From: Paracoccus tibetensis
GTDB lineage: Bacteria > Pseudomonadota > Alphaproteobacteria > Rhodobacterales > Rhodobacteraceae
Direction of reading: 5' to 3'
NCBI RefSeq assembly: GCF_900102505.1
Contig: NZ_FMVT01000002.1
Coordinates: 62,001-126,000, forward strand
DNA length: 64,000 nt
Made by a program: the position numbers and the translations under genes. This document shows positions 16,290 to 28,333 of the stretch, in pieces. Position 1 is the first letter of the stretch, and each line of letters starts with the position of its first letter. The notes under the pieces are model-generated. The model did no database searches, was not told the DNA's origin, and saw only the letters and a list, made by a program, of their open reading frames with translations.

Positions 16290-18476
16290 TCACCCCCGCC
16301 GCTTCGAGCGCTTGTTGCCGCCCCGCTGGCCGGCCCGTCCGGCCGTCGAGCGGCCCGAGCCGCGCATCGCGACCTCGGCCGCTTCCTCGACGGCTGACTG
16401 CCGCGCCATCGGGTCGTCCGAGATCGCCAGGTCCACCGCCTCTAGCCGCTTTACCTCGTCGCGCAGGCGCGCGGCTTCCTCGAACTCCAGGTTCTCGGCG
16501 GCCTTGCGCATCTGCTGGCGCATCGCGTCCAGATGCGCCGCGAGGTTCGCGCCGATCAGGGGCTTGTCCACCTTCGTCGTGATGCGCGACTGGTCCGTGT
16601 CGCCCTGCCAGAGGCCCGCCAGCACATCGTCCACGTTCTTGCGGACGGTCTGGGGCGTGATGCCATGCGCCTCGTTATAGGCCATCTGCTTCTCGCGCCG
16701 CCGCTCGGTCTCGGCCATGGCGCGTTCCATGCTGCCGGTAATGCGGTCGGCATACATTATCACCCGGCCCTCGACGTTGCGCGCCGCCCGGCCGATGGTC
16801 TGAATGAGCGAGGTTTCCGAGCGCAGGAAGCCTTCCTTGTCCGCGTCCAGGATCGCGACCAGCCCGCATTCGGGGATGTCCAGCCCCTCTCGCAGGAGGT
16901 TGATCCCCACCAGCACGTCGAAGGCGCCGAGGCGCAGGTCGCGCAGGATCTCGATCCGCTCGATCGTGTCGATGTCGCTGTGCATGTAGCGGATCTTGAT
17001 GCCCTGCTCGTGCAGGTATTCGGTCAGGTCCTCGGCCATGCGCTTGGTCAGGGTCGTGACCAGCGTGCGGTAGCCGGCGGCCGTCACGCGGCGCACCTCG
17101 TCCAGCAGGTCGTCCACCTGCATCTCGACCGGGCGGATCTCGATCTGCGGGTCCAGAAGCCCGGTGGGGCGGATGATCTGCTCGGTGAAGACGCCGCCGG
17201 TCTGGTCCATCTCCCATTGCGCGGGGGTGGCCGAGACGAAGACGGATTGGGGCCGCATCGCGTCCCATTCCTCGAACTTCAGCGGGCGGTTGTCCATGCA
17301 GCTGGGCAGGCGGAAGCCGTGCTCGGCCAGCGTGAACTTGCGCCGGAAGTCGCCCCGGTACATCGCGCCGATCTGCGGAACCGAGACGTGGCTCTCGTCG
17401 GCGAAGACGATGGCGTTGTCGGGGATGAACTCGAACAGCGTGGGGGGCGGCTCGCCGGGGGCGCGGCCGGTCAGGTAGCGGGAGTAGTTCTCGATGCCGT
17501 TGCAGACGCCGGTCGCCTCCAGCATCTCGATGTCGAAATTTGTGCGCTGCTCCAGCCGCTGCGCCTCCAGCAGCTTGCCCTCGTCCTGAAGCTGCTTCAG
17601 GCGGCCCTGAAGCTCGGCTTTGATGCCCTTGACCGCCTGCTGCAGCGTCGGACGCGGGGTGACGTAGTGGCTGTTGGCGTAGATGCGGATCTGCTTGAAG
17701 CTGTCGGACTTCACGCCGGTCAGGGGATCGAACTCAGTGATCGCCTCAAGCTCGTTGCCGAAGAAGTCGAAGCGCCAGGCGCGGTCCTCGAGGTGGGCGG
17801 GCCAGACCTCGACCAGATCGCCGCGCACCCGGAAGGCGCCGCGCTGGAAGCTGGTGTCGAGCCGCTTGTACTGCTGCGCGACCAGCTGGCCCAGGAACTC
17901 GCGCTGGTCGTAGCTCTGCCCGACGATCATGTCCTGCGTCATGGCCGAATAGGTCTCGACCGAGCCGATGCCGTAGATGCAGCTGACCGACGCGACGATG
18001 ATCACGTCGTCGCGTTCCAGAAGCGCCCGAGTCGCTGAGTGGCGCATCCGGTCGATGGCCTCGTTGATCTGCGATTCCTTCTCGATATAGGTATCGCTGC
18101 GCGGGACGTAGGCTTCGGGCTGGTAGTAGTCGTAGTAGCTGACGAAGTATTCCACCGCGTTGTCGGGGAAGAAGCCCTTGAACTCGCCGTAGAGCTGGGC
18201 GGCCAGCGTCTTGTTCGGCGCAAGGATGATGGCCGGGCGCTGCGTCTCCTCGATGACCTTCGCCATCGTGTAGGTCTTGCCGGTGCCGGTCGCACCCAGC
18301 AGGACCTGGTTCTGCTCACCCTCCAGCACTGCAGCCGCCAGCTCCTTGATCGCGGTGGGCTGGTCGCCCGCCGGCTTGAACTCGGACTGCATCACGAAGC
18401 GCTTGCCGCCCTCCAGCTTGGGGCGGGTGACCTCGATGGGGCGCATCACCGGGGCGTTCGTGTTGTTGTGACCCAT
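16290..18476 (-). CDS. uvrB: UvrABC excision nuclease subunit UvrB
   Basis: DNA-repair helicase-like protein of 728 residues in nucleotide excision repair. It receives damaged DNA from UvrA and recruits UvrC. Walker A is GATGTGKT (61-68); the damage-probing beta-hairpin is [12 protein letters not shown] (about 114-125); helicase motif II includes FADESHVS. Late motifs LREGLDIPE and TIGRAARN are present, and a UVR domain for UvrC binding lies near residue 660. The C-terminus ends in a basic Gly/Arg/Ser tail. The start is at 18476, immediately downstream of a LexA box, indicating SOS control. Length is slightly longer than the E. coli protein. Confidence 0.97.
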   Translation of the reverse strand: MGHNNTNAPVMRPIEVTRPKLEGGKRFVMQSEFKPAGDQPTAIKELAAAVLEGEQNQVLLGATGTGKTYTMAKVIEETQRPAIILAPNKTLAAQLYGEFKGFFPDNAVEYFVSYYDYYQPEAYVPRSDTYIEKESQINEAIDRMRHSATRALLERDDVIIVASVSCIYGIGSVETYSAMTQDMIVGQSYDQREFLGQLVAQQYKRLDTSFQRGAFRVRGDLVEVWPAHLEDRAWRFDFFGNELEAITEFDPLTGVKSDSFKQIRIYANSHYVTPRPTLQQAVKGIKAELQGRLKQLQDEGKLLEAQRLEQRTNFDIEMLEATGVCNGIENYSRYLTGRAPGEPPPTLFEFIPDNAIVFADESHVSVPQIGAMYRGDFRRKFTLAEHGFRLPSCMDNRPLKFEEWDAMRPQSVFVSATPAQWEMDQTGGVFTEQIIRPTGLLDPQIEIRPVEMQVDDLLDEVRRVTAAGYRTLVTTLTKRMAEDLTEYLHEQGIKIRYMHSDIDTIERIEILRDLRLGAFDVLVGINLLREGLDIPECGLVAILDADKEGFLRSETSLIQTIGRAARNVEGRVIMYADRITGSMERAMAETERRREKQMAYNEAHGITPQTVRKNVDDVLAGLWQGDTDQSRITTKVDKPLIGANLAAHLDAMRQQMRKAAENLEFEEAARLRDEVKRLEAVDLAISDDPMARQSAVEEAAEVAMRGSGRSTAGRAGQRGGNKRSKRRG

Positions 18477-18479
18477 GAG

Positions 18480-18494
18480 GTTCCTGATCCGTTC
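18480..18494. promoter_or_regulatory. LexA (SOS) box upstream of uvrB
   Basis: GTTC-CTGATCC-GTTC, an exact match to GTTC-N7-GTTC, the LexA box described for Rhodobacter and other alphaproteobacteria. It ends three bases before the uvrB start codon, so LexA would block the start region of transcription. Confidence 0.75.
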
Positions 18495-18506
18495 GAGGCT
18501 GCCCCA

Positions 18507-18534
18507 AAGATGTGTCTGCCGGGCCGGAAGTCAA
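18507..18534 (-). promoter_or_regulatory. Promoter candidate for uvrB
   Basis: On the minus strand TTGACT is followed after 16 bases by CATCTT, upstream of the LexA box. The -35 is good and the -10 poor. It overlaps the 3' end of the DadA-like gene. Confidence 0.4.
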
Positions 18535-19748
18535 CCGCGCGAGAGCCGTGCGGGTTGCAGTTCCGTCCAGCCCTGCCCGCCCGACAGCTCGTCCGCGAGG
18601 ATCTCGGCCGTCACCGGGCCGAGGGTGAAGCCTTGGTGCCCGTGGCCGAAATGCGCCCAGAGGTTCGGCTGGTCCGGCACCCGGCCCACCAGAGGCAGCA
18701 TGTCCGGCATGCAGGGGCGGCGGCCGGTCCAGGGCTCGGCCTCGACCGGGGCGCCGATGTCGAACAACTCGCGCGCGGCCTTTTCGCCATGTTTCAGCTG
18801 CGGGGGCGAGAGGCGCGGATGGGGCGTCAGCTCGGCGGCCGTCGCGATCCGAAGGCCCCGGCGCATGGGCGACAGGACGACCGAGTTGCCGAAATCCGCG
18901 ATCGGGTGATGGGGCGGCATCTCCATGTGGTAGTGCCGGTGATAGCCGCGCTTGTAGACCATCGGCACCTTGAGCCCGAAGCGCTGCGTCAGCATGGGCG
19001 ACCACGGCCCGAGGGCGATAACGGCATGTTCGGCCTCGACCTCGTCCGCGACCCAGGCCGCGCCCTTGCGGTGCAGGTCCCCGGCGTCACCGTTCACGAT
19101 CCGCCCGCCGCGCTTCTGGAAGAGCGCCGCGTAGGAGGCGACAAGTCCGCCCGGATCGGCGCAGTTCCAGCTGTCAGACCAATGCGTCGCGCCCTCGACC
19201 TGCACCTTGATCGCGGGCTCCAGCGCGCGCAGCTGCGCCCCGTCCAGCAGTCGCGCCTCCACACCGAACTCGGTCCGGAACCGCTCGGCCGTGGTACGGG
19301 CGGTGTCCATCTTCGCGGGCGTGCGGTGCAGCTCGATATAGCCGTTCTTGCGGATGATGTTGCCGGCGCCCGCCGCCTCGATCAGCGGGCCGTGGCGGTC
19401 GGTGGACTGCCGGATCAGCTTGCCCCAGGTGACCGAGGCCCGCCGATGCGCCGCCGGCAGCGAATTCATCGCGTAGCTCCAGATCGCGCCCAGCTGCGAG
19501 ACCAGCCCCGCCGGCGTCCACTTGACGTCGAAGCCCCGGCCCATCGCGATCTGCAGCAGCGCCCCGGGGGCCAGCGGCATGGCATAGGGCTCGACGGCTT
19601 CCGTCTGGATCAGGCCGGCATTGCCGTAGCTGGTCTCGCGCCCCGGCACGCCCCGTTCGACGATCGTGACGTCATGCCCCCGCGCCTGAAGGGCCAGCGC
19701 CGTCGAGACGCCGACCATGCCCGCACCCAAGACCAGAACCTCGGCCAT
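18531..19748 (-). CDS. FAD amino-acid oxidoreductase, DadA-like
   Basis: DAO-family flavoprotein of 405 residues. The N-terminal FAD motif is VLVLGAGMVGVSTALAL (4-20), followed by TSYGNAGLI, the counterpart of the SFANAG stretch in D-amino acid dehydrogenase. The C-terminus has WAHFGHGHQGFTLGPVTAEIL, typical of the group. It oxidises a D-amino acid or related amine, passing electrons to the respiratory chain. Start ATG 19748 follows GGAGGCGGCG; an upstream in-frame ATG at 19763 lacks a good site. It is transcribed toward uvrB, 54 bases away. D-amino acid, hydroxyproline or other substrates remain possible. Confidence 0.8.
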   Translation of the reverse strand: MAEVLVLGAGMVGVSTALALQARGHDVTIVERGVPGRETSYGNAGLIQTEAVEPYAMPLAPGALLQIAMGRGFDVKWTPAGLVSQLGAIWSYAMNSLPAAHRRASVTWGKLIRQSTDRHGPLIEAAGAGNIIRKNGYIELHRTPAKMDTARTTAERFRTEFGVEARLLDGAQLRALEPAIKVQVEGATHWSDSWNCADPGGLVASYAALFQKRGGRIVNGDAGDLHRKGAAWVADEVEAEHAVIALGPWSPMLTQRFGLKVPMVYKRGYHRHYHMEMPPHHPIADFGNSVVLSPMRRGLRIATAAELTPHPRLSPPQLKHGEKAARELFDIGAPVEAEPWTGRRPCMPDMLPLVGRVPDQPNLWAHFGHGHQGFTLGPVTAEILADELSGGQGWTELQPARLSRG

Positions 19749-19839
19749 CGCCGCCTCCATCACCGTACCGGCTCAGCGATGCGGCGGAATGCGTGAGGGG
19801 ACAAGTATTCTTCGGCGACGGCCAGAATCTTTGCAAGAT

Positions 19840-21047
<1,208 letters not shown>

Positions 21048-21051
<4 letters not shown>

Positions 21052-21641
21052 TGCGGCATCTCCGGCAGAAGGCCAAACGAGGCCGCGAAGAAGGACATGA
21101 TGAAGCCCATCGCCAGAAGCGTGGCGAACATCACCAGCAGGATCTTCGGCCCGCTGGAAAAGCCGTGCAGCGCCTTCACGAACTGCACGGTCAGCCAGAG
21201 GAACAGCGCGATGGCGATGATCCCCATGATCGCCGCGGCGCCCGGCAGGACCAGCGACAGGACGATCTGGACGACCTGCACGATCAGCAGGATGACCTCG
21301 ATCCAGACGGCCAGCAGCAGCGCGTCCTCGAACCGGCCGTGGCCGCCGAACATACGCCCGACACCCGCCATCAGCCAGGCGCCGATGACGATGGCCGCCA
21401 GCTGGAAGCCGGCCAGGACCAGCGGCTGCTGGCTGAGGGCGAAGGTCGGGACCTCGGCGTCCTCGGGCACCGGGAAGAGCTGCGCCGAGACGAAGGCCAG
21501 GATGCCCGAGACCGAGACCGCCAGCAGCAGCCCCATCCAGCGCGCCGACATCGGCCAGCCCTGCGACAGAAGCAGATGCGCGGCCTCCTCGGGGTTGCGG
21601 AAGGTGAGCCGGACCAGCCCCTTGAACATGTCGGTCGTCAT
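21048..21641 (-). CDS. YIP1-family membrane protein in suf cluster
   Basis: Integral membrane protein of 197 residues with about five hydrophobic spans, matching the YIP1 family (FKGLVRLTFRNPEEAAHLLLS at the N-terminus is typical of bacterial members). Function is unknown. It is translationally coupled to both neighbours: its start overlaps the upstream membrane-protein stop by one base (TGATG) and its stop overlaps the sufS start by four. Position between sufD and sufS suggests a role linked to Fe-S assembly or to membrane delivery, but that is inference. Confidence 0.8.
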
Positions 21642-22138
21642 CAGTTCCGCCTTGCCAGCGCCGCAATCCCGGCGCCCCAGATGAAGAGAAAGCCGAGGCC
21701 CGCGACCACGCGCGTCAGCGTCAGCGCCGGACCCGGCCCGATCATCCCCGCGACCAGCCCCGAGAGCAGCATCGCCGGCGCGACGGCCAGCAGGGCCCAG
21801 AACAGCGCGAGCCGGCTTTCCCGCGGCGCGAGCCTTCTGGGCGCGGCGCGCGAGATCAGCGCCACGAGGCCCGCGACCCCGTAGGCCAGCAGCGGCATGA
21901 TGAAGATCACCGCCATCAGCGAGCCTGCCATCCGCGCGTCCAGCGGGATCGAGGGGTCGATCTGCGCCGCCCGCGCGTTCATCGGCGCCTGCGCGATCAG
22001 GAAGATCAGCATGGCCAGCATCAGGACCGCGATCAGCACGCGGTCCGGCATGCCAGCGAGGCCCCGCACCACCCGGCGCGGGGCCCACCAGCTTTCCAGC
22101 ACGCGGTGGACCATCCCGGTCCCCGCGGCTGGCGTCAT
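21641..22138 (-). CDS. Hypothetical four-helix membrane protein in suf cluster
   Basis: Membrane protein of 165 residues with four predicted helices: residues ~33-50 (VLIAVLMLAMLIFLIAQA), ~70-95, ~108-130 and ~140-162. No family is recognised. It starts inside the sufD stop (ATGA, four-base overlap) and its own stop overlaps the YIP1 gene start, so it must be co-translated with the suf genes. A larger open frame upstream is the sufD gene read out of phase. A function is not assigned. Confidence 0.75.
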   Translation of the reverse strand: MTPAAGTGMVHRVLESWWAPRRVVRGLAGMPDRVLIAVLMLAMLIFLIAQAPMNARAAQIDPSIPLDARMAGSLMAVIFIMPLLAYGVAGLVALISRAAPRRLAPRESRLALFWALLAVAPAMLLSGLVAGMIGPGPALTLTRVVAGLGFLFIWGAGIAALARRN

Positions 22139-23459
22139 ATCGCGGCCTGATCCGTCAGCCATGCGTCCAGGGCTTCGTTGATCTCGGATCGCAGCGCCTC
22201 GTCCTCGACCTCTTCCAGCGCGTCGGCGAGGAAGGACAGGACCAGGAAGACGACGGCGCGCGCATGCGGCACACCGCGCGAGCGCAGGTAGAACAGCGCG
22301 TCCTCGTCGATCGCGCCCGTGGTCGAGCCGTGCGAGCACTTCACGTCGTCGGCGTAGATCTCCAGCTCGGGCTTGGCGAGGAACTGGCTTGCCTCGTCCA
22401 GCAGCAGCGCCTGGCTGATCTGGTAGCCGTCGGTCTTCTGCGCGCCAGGCTTGACCAGGATCTTGCCCTGGAAGACGCCGGTCGCGCCGTTCTTCAGCAC
22501 CTTCTTGAAGACCTGCCGGCTTTCGCAGCGCTCGGCCCCGTGGGTGATGAAGATGGTGTCGTCGTGGTGGAAGGGCGCGGCGGATGCATCGCCCAGAGCG
22601 GCGGCCGCGATATGCGCCACCGCGTCGTCGCCGGCGATGTCGATGACGCCCTCGTGGCGCATCTGCGTGCCGCCCACGGCCAGCGAGAAGCTCTTGAACT
22701 GCGCCTCGGCCGCGACGCGGGCGAAGATGTGCGCGACCCCGGTCTTGGCATCCCCGGCGCGCTTGGCCGCGATGTGGTGGAAGCGGGCGCCCTGCCCCAG
22801 ATCGGCCTCGATCACCCCGTTCGAGCGGGCGCCGGTCGCCCCCGTCTCGAGCAGCGTCAGCTCGGCCCCCGGCTCGAGACGGATGGTGTGGTGCCACATC
22901 GCGTCCGCCTCGGCGCTGCCGCGGCGGTGGATGATGTGGATGGGCCGGGCGGGCTTGCCCGTCACGCGGATCAGCAGCCCGTCCGTGGCGAAGCCGGTGT
23001 TCAGCGCCGCGAAGGGCCGGCGCACCGGCTTTTGCCCGGCGGCTTCCAGCGTGCCGTAGAGGCCCGCCGCCCAGTCCGCGCCGTCCGCAAGGCGCGAGAT
23101 CTCGACCCCGTCCAGCGCCAGCGCATCCGAGGCATCCGCATCGAAGACGCCATCCACGAAGACCAGCCGCAGCCGCTCGGTCGTGCCGAACAGGGGCGAG
23201 TCGCCGGCGCCGCTCAGCGGCAGCGCCGTGGGGCGAGGCGCGTTGAACGGACGCGGGTCGGTGTAGCGCCAGTATTCGTCGCGCGGGCCAGGCAGCCCCA
23301 TCTCGCGCAGCCGCGACAGCGCATCCTGGCGGGCGGCGGCGAGCGTGTCCTGCGGCAGCGTCAGCTCGGCCAGCCGCGCGTCCAGCGCGCCGGCGGGCTT
23401 GGGGGCGCCGGCGACCTCGGGGGTCTGCTGCACCTTGGTCTGGAGGGCCGTGTCAGCCA

Positions 23460-23460
<1 letters not shown>
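22135..23460 (-). CDS. sufD: Fe-S cluster assembly protein SufD
   Basis: Scaffold component of 441 residues that works with SufB and SufC. The beta-helix core of the SufBD fold is visible from residue ~190 (HTIRLEPGAELTLLE) to ~400. It includes KILVKPGAQKTDGYQ and the late segment DDVKCSHGSTTGAIDEDALFYLRSRG with the conserved His. Length is normal. The start overlaps the sufC stop by one base (TGATG). Acts in the cytoplasm. Confidence 0.94.
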
Positions 23461-24215
<755 letters not shown>

Positions 24216-24234
24216 CTTTCCCTCAAACGGCGAA

Positions 24235-24285
24235 GGCGCCGCTGCGGGCGCCGTGTGGGCGGGGGGCCGGGCGCTGTGCCCGGCC
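24235..24285. other. Two hairpins between sufB and sufC
   Basis: GGCGCC-GCTGCG-GGCGCC at 24235-24252 and GGCCGGGC-GCTGT-GCCCGGCC at 24265-24285 fill the only non-overlapping gap inside the suf core. They could tune mRNA stability or partial termination, raising SufB over SufCD. Confidence 0.5.
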
Positions 24286-24293
24286 GGAATGGA

Positions 24294-25814
24294 TCAGCCG
24301 ACCGAGCCTTCCAGCGAGATCGCGACAAGACTCTGGGCTTCCATCGCAAATTCCATCGGCAGGGCCTGCAGCACCTCGCGGCAGAAGCCGTTCACGACCA
24401 GCGCGACCGCCTCTTCCTCGTCCATGCCGCGCGAGCGGCAGTAGAAGAGCTGGTCGTCATCAACCTTGGAGGTCGTCGCCTCGTGCTCGACCCGGCTCGA
24501 GGTGTTCTTGACCTCGATATAGGGCACGGTATGCGCGCCGCACTTGTCGCCGATCAGCAGACTGTCGCACTGCGTGTAGTTGCGGCTGTTCGTGGCGCGC
24601 GGGTGCATGGTGACCAGCCCACGATAGGTGTTCTGCGCCTGACCCGCCGAAATGCCTTTGGACACAATGCGCGAGCGGGTGTTCTTGCCAAGATGGATCA
24701 TCTTGGTGCCCGTATCGGCCTGCTGCCAGTTGTTCGCGATGGCAATCGAGTAGAACTCGCCCTGGCTCTCGTTGCCGCGCAGGATGCAGGAGGGGTATTT
24801 CCAGGTGATCGCGCTGCCGGTTTCCACCTGCGTCCACATCACCTTGGCCCGGTCGCCCCGGCAATCGGCGCGCTTGGTGACGAAGTTGTAGATGCCGCCC
24901 TTGCCGTCCTCGTCGCCGGGGAACCAGTTCTGGACGGTCGAGTACTTGATCTCGGCATCTTCCAGGATCACCAGCTCGACCACCGCCGCGTGCAGCTGGG
25001 TCGTGTCGCGCTTGGGCGCGGTGCAGCCCTCGAGATAGCTGACATAGCTGCCCTTGTCGGCGATGATCAGCGTGCGCTCGAACTGGCCGGTGTTCTCGGC
25101 ATTGATGCGGAAATAGGTCGACAGCTCCATCGGGCAGCGCACGCCCGGCGGGATGTAGACGAAGGAGCCGTCCGAGAAGACCGCGCTGTTCAGCGTCGCG
25201 AAGTAGTTGTCGGACTGCGGCACGACCGAGCCGAGATATTTCTTGACCAGCTCGGGATGCTCGCGGATCGCCTCGGAGATCGAGCAGAAGATGACGCCGG
25301 CCTTGGCCAGCTCGTCCTTGAAGGTCGTGCCGACGCTGACGCTGTCGAAGACGGCGTCCACGGCGACCTTGCGGCCCTCGGCGGGCGCGGCCTCGGCGCC
25401 CTCGACCCCGGCCAGGATCATCTGCTCGCGCAGCGGGATGCCCAGCTTGTCATAGGTCGCCAGCAGCTTCGGATCGACCTCGTCCAGCGACTTCGGCTTC
25501 ACTTCCATGCTCTTGGGGCGGGCGTAGTAGTACTGGTCCTGGTAGTCGATCTTGGGATAGTTCAGCAGCGCCCACCGCGGCTCGGTCATGGTGACCCACC
25601 GGCGATAGGCTTCCAGCCGCCAGTCCGTCATCCATTGCGGCTCGCCGTTCTTTTCCGAGATCAGCCGGACGATGTCCTCGTTCACGCCCTTGGGCGCGTA
25701 TTCCATCTCGATCTCGGTGTCCCAGCCATACTTGTAGCTGCCCATGTTCTGGACAGTCTCGACCGTTTCGCGGTCGACGCCTTCGCGCACGTCAAGATCG
25801 GTGGTTGCCGTCAT
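24294..25814 (-). CDS. sufB: Fe-S cluster assembly protein SufB
   Basis: Main scaffold of the SufBCD complex, 506 residues. Typical features are [10 protein letters not shown] near the start, [49 protein letters not shown] with a conserved Cys, and [16 protein letters not shown]. The C-terminal [19 protein letters not shown] is also standard. Start ATG 25814 lies three bases after the stop of the upstream desulfurase. Acts in the cytoplasm as the site of cluster building. Confidence 0.96.
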   Translation of the reverse strand: MTATTDLDVREGVDRETVETVQNMGSYKYGWDTEIEMEYAPKGVNEDIVRLISEKNGEPQWMTDWRLEAYRRWVTMTEPRWALLNYPKIDYQDQYYYARPKSMEVKPKSLDEVDPKLLATYDKLGIPLREQMILAGVEGAEAAPAEGRKVAVDAVFDSVSVGTTFKDELAKAGVIFCSISEAIREHPELVKKYLGSVVPQSDNYFATLNSAVFSDGSFVYIPPGVRCPMELSTYFRINAENTGQFERTLIIADKGSYVSYLEGCTAPKRDTTQLHAAVVELVILEDAEIKYSTVQNWFPGDEDGKGGIYNFVTKRADCRGDRAKVMWTQVETGSAITWKYPSCILRGNESQGEFYSIAIANNWQQADTGTKMIHLGKNTRSRIVSKGISAGQAQNTYRGLVTMHPRATNSRNYTQCDSLLIGDKCGAHTVPYIEVKNTSSRVEHEATTSKVDDDQLFYCRSRGMDEEEAVALVVNGFCREVLQALPMEFAMEAQSLVAISLEGSVG

Positions 25815-25817
25815 CCT

Positions 25818-26897
25818 CTATCCTTCCTCGGTGGCCTTGGCGCGGGGTGCCCCGGCCATGCCATTCCTGTCGCGCCAGCGTGAATACGCGGTTTCCCACG
25901 CATCCGCAAATCGGTTCAGCTGATCCTCGTCCAAAGCCGGGCTTATGGAAATCCGGATGGCCGATTGGGCCTGCTGATCGTCATATCCCATCGCCTGCAG
26001 CACCCCGCTGGCCCGGACCTTGCCGGACGAGCAGGCCGAGCCTGCGGAAACGGCGAAACCCGCGAGATCCATCTGCATGACCTGCGTCTCGCCCTTCCAG
26101 CCGGATGTAAGAAGACAGGTCGTGTTCGGCAAGCGCCGGGCGCCTTTTCCTGCAACGATCAGCTCGGGAAAACGGCCCGTCAGCCGCGCCTCGAGCCGAT
26201 CGCGGCGGGCAGCGACCTCGTCCCAGAGGCCCGCTTCCAGATCCGCTTGCGCGGCCCTCGCGGCGGCCGCGAAGCCGAGGATGCCGATGAGGTTCTCGGT
26301 TCCCGCGCGGCGCCCCTGCTCCTGCCCGCCGCCCTTGAGCATGGCGGACAGGTCGGTGCCCTTCCGCAGGACCAGCGCTCCGATGCCCTTCGGCCCGCCC
26401 AGCTTGTGCGCGCTGACAAGGCCGGCCGTCACGCCCAGCCAATTGAAGGCAAATGGGATCTTGCCGAAACCCTGGGTCAGGTCCGAGGCCGCCAGACCCT
26501 CGGGCAGGGCTTGGATCACGCCCGTCTCGCTGTTCGCCAGCTGCAAGGTGGCGCCTGCCGGCTCGTCCACCGTGACACGCCCGTCCTGGTCCACCGGCAG
26601 CACCGGCCGGCACCAAGCCTTGACCGCGTCGTGTTCCACCGGCGCGCAGGCAAGGTCGCGCCCGACCAGCACCATCGCCGCCGCCTCGGTCGCGCCCGAG
26701 GTGAAGACGACATCCGCCCCCTCGGCGCCCAAGGCGGCTGCGACATCCTCGCGCGCCCTTTCCATCGCCATCTTCGCCGCCCGCCCCTCGGCGTGGACGG
26801 ACGAGGGGTTTCCCGCGACATCCATCGCCGCGATCATCGCCTCCCGCGCCTCGGGGCGCAGGGGGGCGGTGGCGTTCCAGTCAAGATAGGCCCTCAT
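25818..26897 (-). CDS. Second cysteine desulfurase, NifS/IscS-like, short form
   Basis: PLP enzyme of 359 residues, class I (IscS/NifS) type but shorter than IscS (~400). PLP lysine is Lys165 in VSAHKLGGPKG and the active Cys is Cys289 in SAGSACSSGKV; the active-site His (APVEHDAV) is also kept. The segment between residues 120 and 160 is reduced compared with classical IscS. It begins inside the coaBC stop (ATGA overlap) and ends three bases before sufB, so it is embedded in the suf operon as a second sulfur donor. A true catalytic role is likely since the key residues remain. Confidence 0.87.
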   Translation of the reverse strand: MRAYLDWNATAPLRPEAREAMIAAMDVAGNPSSVHAEGRAAKMAMERAREDVAAALGAEGADVVFTSGATEAAAMVLVGRDLACAPVEHDAVKAWCRPVLPVDQDGRVTVDEPAGATLQLANSETGVIQALPEGLAASDLTQGFGKIPFAFNWLGVTAGLVSAHKLGGPKGIGALVLRKGTDLSAMLKGGGQEQGRRAGTENLIGILGFAAAARAAQADLEAGLWDEVAARRDRLEARLTGRFPELIVAGKGARRLPNTTCLLTSGWKGETQVMQMDLAGFAVSAGSACSSGKVRASGVLQAMGYDDQQAQSAIRISISPALDEDQLNRFADAWETAYSRWRDRNGMAGAPRAKATEEG

Positions 26898-28123
26898 GCC
26901 AGCGCCTCGGCGATGCGCAGGGCGAGGCGCTGCGCCACCTCGGCCTTGGGCAGGCGCGGCCATTCCTCGGCGCCATCCGCGTGGATCAGGGTCACGGCGT
27001 TCTCGGTTCCGCCCATGATGCCGGTGGCGGGGCTGACGTCGTTGGCGACGATCCAGTCGCAGCCCTTGCGGGCCCGCTTGGCCGAGGCGTGGGCGATGAC
27101 GTCATGCGTCTCGGCCGCGAAGCCCACGACCAGGGCCGGCCGCGCCGCGTGGTGCGACAGCCAGGCGAGGATGTCCGGGTTCTCGACCATCTCCAGCTCG
27201 GGCGGGCGGCCGCTGCCATCCTTCTTCATCTTGCGCTCGGCCGCCGCGGCAACGCGCCAGTCTGCCACCGCCGCGGCCATGACAGCCGCATCGGCCGGCA
27301 GTGCGGCCGCCACCGCCTCCTGCATCTGGAGGGCCGTCTCGACGCGGATTACCTCGACGCCGGCGGGCGGTGGGACCTGCGCCGGCCCGGTCACGAAGCT
27401 GACCCGCGCGCCGAGATCGCGCAAGGCGGCGGCGATGGCGGTTCCCTGCGCGCCCGAGGAGCGGTTCGCGATGTAGCGCACCGGGTCAATCGGCTCATGC
27501 GTCGGCCCCGAGGTCACGATGACGTGGCGCCCGGCCAGAAGGGCTGGCTGGACCTGCGCCTCGGGCAGCAGCTTCAGCGGGCTACCGGGAAGAGCCGCAC
27601 GGATCGCCGCCACGATCGCCTCCGGCTCGGCCATGCGGCCGGGGCCGAACTCGCCGCAGGCCATCTCGCCCTCGTCCGGGCCCACGGTCAGGATGCCGTC
27701 GCCGCGCAGCGTGGCGAGGTTGCGCTGCGTTGCCGGGTGCTGCCACATCCGCACGTTCATGGCCGGCGCGATCAGCACGCGCTTGTCGGTCGCCAGCAGC
27801 AAGGTCGAGGGCAGGTCGTCCGCCATTCCCTGCGCCATCCGCGCCATCAGGTTCGCCGTCGCCGGCGCGACCACGACCAGATCGGCCCGGCGCGAGAGCT
27901 GGATATGCCCGATCTCGGCCTCGGCCGCGATGTCGAAGAGACCCTCATGCGCCGCCTCGCCCGCAAGCACGGACAGGGACAGGGGCGTGACGAACTCGGC
28001 CGCCGCGCGGGTCAGCACCGGCGTCACCGCCGCGCCTTCCGCCCGGATCAGGCGGATCAGGGCCGGCACTTTGGTGGCCGCGATCCCGCCGCCGACGATC
28101 AGAAGTATCCGCTTGCCCTGCAT
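26894..28123 (-). CDS. coaBC: Bifunctional CoaBC (phosphopantothenoylcysteine synthetase/decarboxylase)
   Basis: Two-domain enzyme of 409 residues in coenzyme A synthesis. The N-terminal CoaC half has the flavin-site sequence APATANLM and PAMNVRMW (the PXMNXXMW motif) and the substrate-recognition ACGEFGPGRM. The CoaB half begins near residue 190 with VTSGPTHEPIDPVRYIANRSSG and holds AAVADW. Start ATG 28123 is chosen because the protein should begin near GKRILL; the longer frame is non-conserved. It stands at the head of the run leading into suf, and its stop overlaps the following desulfurase. Confidence 0.94.
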   Translation of the reverse strand: MQGKRILLIVGGGIAATKVPALIRLIRAEGAAVTPVLTRAAAEFVTPLSLSVLAGEAAHEGLFDIAAEAEIGHIQLSRRADLVVVAPATANLMARMAQGMADDLPSTLLLATDKRVLIAPAMNVRMWQHPATQRNLATLRGDGILTVGPDEGEMACGEFGPGRMAEPEAIVAAIRAALPGSPLKLLPEAQVQPALLAGRHVIVTSGPTHEPIDPVRYIANRSSGAQGTAIAAALRDLGARVSFVTGPAQVPPPAGVEVIRVETALQMQEAVAAALPADAAVMAAAVADWRVAAAAERKMKKDGSGRPPELEMVENPDILAWLSHHAARPALVVGFAAETHDVIAHASAKRARKGCDWIVANDVSPATGIMGGTENAVTLIHADGAEEWPRLPKAEVAQRLALRIAEALA

Positions 28124-28183
28124 GGCCCGTCCTTTCGGTATGCTGGCTAGATAGCTGCACGCCGGCGGTGCCGCAAGGAAGCG

Positions 28184-28266
28184 GGGGCGCTGCCCCGTCG
28201 CCGGCTGGTTCTTGAACCAGTGGCGAACCGCCGGCAACCCCCGGGATAGTCTTGCACAGAAGATGG
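28184..28266. repeat. Intergenic GC-hairpin repeat, copy a
   Basis: GGGGC-GCT-GCCCC hairpin (28184-28196), a palindrome CTGGTTC-TT-GAACCAG (28205-28220) and a tail CCCCCGGGATAGTCTTGCAC starting at 28238 and ending AGAAGATGG. The tail matches copies at 38230 and, in reverse, 61580. Fills most of the gap between divergent coaBC and comM. Confidence 0.6.
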
Positions 28267-28333
28267 AGGGAGGGCGGGCGTTAACCGTTCCTTAAGCGCG
28301 TCACGTTAACCATCTGCCAGCAAGACGGAGAAG

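Noticed and set aside
18039..19796. 585-codon open frame on the plus strand
   Set aside because: Antisense to uvrB and the DadA-like gene, with shadow-like composition.
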